DNA of 64,000 nt, taken from assembly GCF_030272615.1 (NCBI RefSeq), contig NC_081411.1, positions 37,452,640-37,516,639 of the forward strand, given 5' to 3'. Within the stretch, counting starts at the first letter, position 1. The number at the start of each line of letters is the position of its first letter. Under the pieces are notes generated by a model. The model did not search any database and was not told where the DNA came from. It saw nothing but the letters and a program-made list of their open reading frames with translations. This DNA is from Cryptomeria japonica (lineage: Eukaryota; Streptophyta; Pinopsida; Cupressales; Cupressaceae). Made by a program: the position numbers and the translations under genes. Below are positions 60,487 through 64,000 of the stretch, in pieces.

Positions 60487-60495
60487 GTTTTATAG
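60487..60495 (-). promoter_or_regulatory. TATA box near the right CACTA end
   Basis: CTATAAAAC on the minus strand, about 210 bp inside the right terminus, with exon-like sequence and the PPR and IMPACT pieces downstream on the same strand. Good consensus; activity unknown. Confidence 0.45.
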
Positions 60496-60539
60496 AGAGT
60501 CCTGTAAAACAATACCAATTAAAAATTCACTTCCCGCTA

Positions 60540-60702
60540 TTACCCTCTGCCCCTTGCCGCCTAAAATTGCCGCCTAAATTTAAGACAGTTAATTTTTTTT
60601 AATTTTTAATTTAAGATAATTAAAATACTAATTTAAATATTAAGACAATATATCAATTTTATCTTTAAAAAATGTCTTAAAGTGCCCTTTTATGTAGTAG
60701 TG
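60540..60702 (-). repeat. Right CACTA terminus and subterminal repeats
   Basis: Read inward: CACTACTACATAAAAGGG, CTTTAAGACATTTTTTAAAG, TATTGTCTTAA and CTGTCTTAAAT, the same motif types as the left end. Confidence 0.85.
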
Positions 60703-60975
60703 TTAATAAAATGAGGACCAAATCGAGAGCATCCAACATAAACAAGATGAAAAACAATTCAATATGATAATAAGCCTGAGAAAAATCATTTTTAAAGATA
60801 TAGAGTTTGTGGTTTGGAGCATCAAGGCCATTCCATGCCTTCCCAAAATTTAATCGTAATATCCAAAATAAATCTTGACTTAATAGAACATTCTGATGAT
60901 GAATCACAGAGTGATTCGAAACATTGACGATAAAATATTCAAACACAATCACATCCAGAAAAAATTATGAGATTA
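60703..60975 (-). pseudogene. LINE reverse transcriptase, upstream half
   Basis: On the minus strand: NVLLSQDLFWILRLNFGKAWN, then HKLYIFKNDFSQAYYHIEL and LFMLDALDL. This corresponds to the KLDFAKAYDRVEW..LLxxLGFG block that precedes the SVRQGCPLAP block of L1-type LINEs. Key Asp is kept but several family residues are changed. It stops exactly at the CACTA end; the downstream half is at 43480-43755. The 5' part of the LINE is missing. Confidence 0.8.
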
Positions 60976-61056
60976 ATAGAACATGTTTGCTCAAGACAAA
61001 TAAAATTAAATAAATAGATAATATAAAAAATATGCAATTTTCAGCAGTACATATCG

Positions 61057-61062
61057 TTTATT
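61057..61062 (-). terminator. Poly(A) signal of the dehydrogenase gene
   Basis: AATAAA on the minus strand about 53 bases after the stop codon, in AT-rich sequence. Confidence 0.65.
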
Positions 61063-61114
61063 GAATTTTCCTTAGAGATGAAAATTACAATGTCCTATGA
61101 CTCGAAGGTATACC

Positions 61115-62631
61115 TTAAAAATCTTCATTATCAAATAATTTTAAGCCCTGATGGTCTACAATTGTTACTCCCCCATCCACCACAAGATTATGACCACTTA
61201 CATACTTTGATTCCTCACTCGCGAGATACAATGCCCCCTCTGCAATGTCCTCTTCTTTAAGGGTAGCTTCCTTCAAATTGGCTATATCCCCAATCTTGGC
61301 CTCTATGTGGGCCTTAACCTTGTCTCTCTCCTCTTCTGAAGCCCCTACTTCCAAGACATTCGTTATCATATCTGTGGCAACCCCAAAAGGAGAAATACAA
61401 TTTACCCTAATACCATATTTACCCAGCTCAGCTGCCCCATTCTTAGTCAACCCAACAACTGCATGCTTTGAGGCAGTATAAGAGTAATTATGGCCTCCTA
61501 ATATCCCTAAAATGCTAGACGTAGAGATTATAGAGCCCCTTTTCTGAGGGATCATAACACGAGCCGCATGCTTAATGCCGTGCATTACTCCTTTTACATT
61601 TACATTCATAACATTTTCGAATTGTTTCATGTCATAATCTTCCACGTTCGCTTTATGGGTATTTGCGATTCCTGCGTTGTTATATATTATATCCAGCTGG
61701 CCGTGTTTTTCCATGGCGAAATCCACGGCTGCACTCACGTCCTTCTCTTTGCTCACATCGCAGTGGACAAATGTGGCCCATTGAGGAAGGGCTTCTGCAA
61801 CTTTTAAACCAGCATCGTCTGCAACATCTGCAATTATGACTTTCGCCCCATGTTTTGCGAAGAGCCTAACGGTGGCTTCTCCAATGCCTTTTGACCCACC
61901 TGTAACTATTGCAACCTTGCCTTGCAGCCTGCATTTTAGAGAAACATGTGTTAACATTTTGCCAATAAAAAATAAAATTATGACACCCAAACCAGAAACA
62001 AAGTTTTTCAAAACTGCATCTAAGAGATTTCCTTCAGATCATCCTTTATTGGTTTATAATATGCAGACAACTCTAAATATAATGGTATTGGGAACTCTAT
62101 GAAACTTAAAACAGCATAGATCTCCTCAGAAAACTAAAGCAAACAACGAAACACAGATCAAATAGCCTGAAGGCAATAAAGTTCCACCGACATACTCAGA
62201 AGAACAAAAACGATGAAAACACAAAGAAACAACCAAAAAAACCCACCATAGCATATAACATCAGGACTTGAAACCAAATAGCTCTGACGAACTCTGAACA
62301 TGACCACTAGACTTAGCCACAGAGTCATTACACAAATTTCATCACTGCTAGTGTAACTCAATCCTGGTTCACAAGAATTCCTAGAACTCTCATACATGGC
62401 CTTCATTCTTTTGTCCTTAAACAATTTCATCTATAGATAAGAACCCAATGACATTATTTCTAAACTAGTTTGCAATCAAGTTAGTGTTGAGAGCTAAACG
62501 TATATGAAATTTAGGGCAAGGACCAGAAAGAACAGTTAAATAAATTTAGCACTATTAATAATAATTTGAAACAAAAGATGAAATTACCTTCCCAATACAG
62601 AAGCTGCAGCCACTCCCATTCCTGTAGCCAT
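61115..62631 (-). CDS. Short-chain dehydrogenase/reductase (SDR110C-like), two exons
   Basis: Exon 1 is 62588-62631 and exon 2 is 61115-61928, joined across a 659-bp GT-AG intron in phase 2. Together they encode 285 residues, the usual length for the SDR110C group that includes secoisolariciresinol dehydrogenase, xanthoxin dehydrogenase (ABA2) and momilactone A synthase. The start ATG lies in CCCCATGGC. Visible features: Rossmann TGGSKGIG at residues 24-31, Asp49 after strand 2 (favours NAD over NADP), CDV at 71-73, NNAG at 98-101, Asn125, catalytic Ser152 or Ser153, Tyr165 and Lys169 (YTASK), then RVNCISPFGVATDM and the C-terminal VSGHNLVVDGG. All catalytic residues are present and there are no breaks, so it is probably functional. 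It is soluble, with no signal peptide. The substrate cannot be told from sequence; secondary-metabolite alcohols (lignans, terpenoids) or ABA precursors are the options. It is the only intact gene in the window. Confidence 0.95.
61929..62587 (-). other. Intron of the dehydrogenase gene
   Basis: 659 bp with GTAATT donor and ATGCAG acceptor, AT-rich. An open frame of 90 codons inside it is not a gene. The single intron after a very short first exon is common in this plant SDR group. Confidence 0.9.
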
Positions 62632-62667
62632 GGGGCTCTTGTGAGAAAAGTTCAGTCGAGGGGTCAG

Positions 62668-62675
62668 CTTTATAG
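62668..62675 (-). promoter_or_regulatory. TATA box of the dehydrogenase gene
   Basis: CTATAAAG on the minus strand, 37 bases before the start codon. If transcription starts about 30 bases downstream, the leader is only about ten bases. Alternatively an upstream start is used. Confidence 0.5.
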
Positions 62676-64000
62676 AATACAGATTTTTACCCAAGAGACT
62701 CGAGCCTGACAGCCTAGCCCATTAACTCTTCAGACAGAACGTGACACACATCGAGACAGGATTATAAAGCTGCGGTAGACATTAAAAATGGATAATAAAG
62801 CAACATTGACTCTTCGATCTTTCAAAAGAAAATGTTTTTGTTTTTCCTCTGTTTTTGTAATCTTCCGAGTGCTTGTCTTGTCGTTTTACATAAGAACTTA
62901 TCTTTTCATCCGATAAGTTTGCCACTTGCAAACTACAGTTTGTACCTGAGAAAAGATGCTTGTCATGTCAAACTTTTTTCTTATACAAGTAGTGAATGCA
63001 TTCTCTATTGAAATGGAAAAGATTAAAATTATCAACGCAACAAACTAGATAGTAACTAATGAATTTGAGCGACTTGACTATTTACAAGTTTTTTTACAAT
63101 TATTTTTAAAACCTTTTTTAAAGATAATTATTTTGACAATGTTTTATTTTTTCAATTGTCAAAAGGAATAAGATTCTACATATAACAGTTCAATTGAAGA
63201 AATGAAGGTTTAGAATTCTTGCTATACATCATTCATTAATATGAATTTGAAAACTTTGCTAATAACATAAGCCATTATATAACCTTTGTGATACAACCAT
63301 ATCTTCAAAGATCACTTTCACTTTCTGCAAGATCCTCAAGATTACAACCAAGTTGAATATTGCAAGAAGGAAACAAGTTGAATTTTTAAATGAAGACATT
63401 GTCGTCTTTATTTTCCTACTTCTACATCTATGCCATTGGCAAACTTCAAATTTAGTATATTAATGTCTCCTTAGTTCATTAGCTTGTTTCAATAAATATT
63501 ATTTATTGATTATTTAGATTTACTTAATAATTACAGAATTAAATTAAATCCATCTAAATTTTGTTTAATTTAATTACACTTCATCCAACCTTTAACTTCA
63601 ACAAATTTATTAAAAACTTTTTTATAAGACATTAATATTTGTAAAAAAATAATATTAATTTTTTTCTTTTATCAAAAAGAAGATTTTTTTTTATAGTAAA
63701 TTTTTAAAAAATACTAAGATTTTATTTAATAGATTTAGTTATTTTTCAAAAACAACACATTTTTTTTACGAATGCATTTATCAATATTATATGGAAGGAA
63801 GTAATTTAGAGTTTTGGTTTGACTAAGAATATTATTGCAAATTTGATGAGACAAACTATCTTGTTTCATATTTGAAAAAGTAGATGTTTATCTTTTTTTT
63901 AAATCAAATTACTTATCAAGAAGTGGAAATGCTACGGTTTTATAGTGACATTATGTTGCAATTTGTTTTTTTGTGCTCATAGTTGGAAAATAAAGACTCC
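62676..64000. other. Upstream flank of the dehydrogenase gene, no gene seen
   Basis: The first ~250 bp upstream are GC-richer and may hold the promoter. Beyond that the sequence is very AT-rich with no recognisable gene or repeat ends. Confidence 0.5.

Larger units (their letters stand above)
43756..60702. mobile_element. CACTA (CMC/EnSpm) transposon, 16.9 kb with nested insertions and host gene pieces
   Basis: Both ends read CACTACTACATA inward, followed by similar sequence (..TTTTAAAACATTTTTTGAAG left, ..CTTTAAGACATTTTTTAAAG right). Many TTGTCTT/AAGACAA subterminal motifs lie within about 250 bp of the left end and 150 bp of the right. The outside flanks are two parts of one LINE reverse transcriptase on the same strand, so this is a single composite insertion. 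AAT precedes the left end and AAT occurs two bases beyond the right end, so a 3-bp duplication is plausible but not clean. Removing copia element D and the solo LTR leaves about 8.8 kb. No TNP2-like transposase is visible. Instead there are IMPACT-family exons, a PPR fragment and a promoter-like site, all on the minus strand. I infer a non-autonomous gene-carrying CACTA. Confidence 0.78.

Noticed and set aside
43756-60702. Interpretation of the two CACTA ends as two separate small elements
   Set aside because: The outside flanks are complementary parts of one LINE in the same orientation, which is best explained by one insertion.
62158-62430. 90-codon frame on the minus strand
   Set aside because: It lies wholly inside the intron of the dehydrogenase gene and resembles no protein.

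Overview
The window is nuclear DNA from a large, repeat-filled plant genome. Evidence is nested Ty1/copia and Ty3/gypsy relics with plant-type LTRs (several primed at a TGGTATCAGAGC-like site), a CACTA transposon, a plant L1-type LINE, a PLS-class pentatricopeptide (PPR) fragment and a plant SDR110C-like dehydrogenase. Long non-genic stretches, old LTR pairs and abundant copia LTRs fit a conifer or other gymnosperm best, but no single sequence proves the species.

Layout. 1-2.2 kb: a satellite of ~176 bp units, each with the same near-perfect 43-nt hairpin. 2.24-2.40 kb: a stem-loop module that recurs at 18.2 kb. 4.2-7.3 kb: weak exon-like traces. 9.96-23.2 kb: an old copia element (B) with a reverse solo LTR in its integrase region and a 5.2 kb inverted-repeat ('foldback') element in its 3' LTR; that insert is largely a tandem array of palindromic AT-rich repeats. 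23.2-34.6 kb: worn copia and gypsy pieces and non-coding repeats. 34.6-39.4 kb: a compact copia element (C) with 289-bp LTRs and exact AAAAG target duplications. 39.4-43.2 kb: a broken unrecognised frame, a (TA)n run of about 66 repeats and a copia integrase relic.

43.5-61.0 kb is the most informative region. A LINE reverse transcriptase is split into two halves 17 kb apart, and between them lies one insertion with CACTACTACATA ends (43756-60702). It contains four exons of an IMPACT/UPF0029 family gene (two in-frame stops, splice sites kept, one exon split by a solo gypsy LTR), a PPR fragment, a promoter-like TATA box near its right end, and a nested 7.4 kb copia element (D). I read it as a CACTA transposon that carried host gene pieces at DNA level.

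61.1-62.6 kb: the only gene that looks intact, a two-exon short-chain dehydrogenase/reductase on the minus strand, with a TATA box and poly(A) signal. The rest is AT-rich sequence without recognisable genes. Apart from this dehydrogenase, the window is a record of nested insertions; no set of genes here forms a working pathway.
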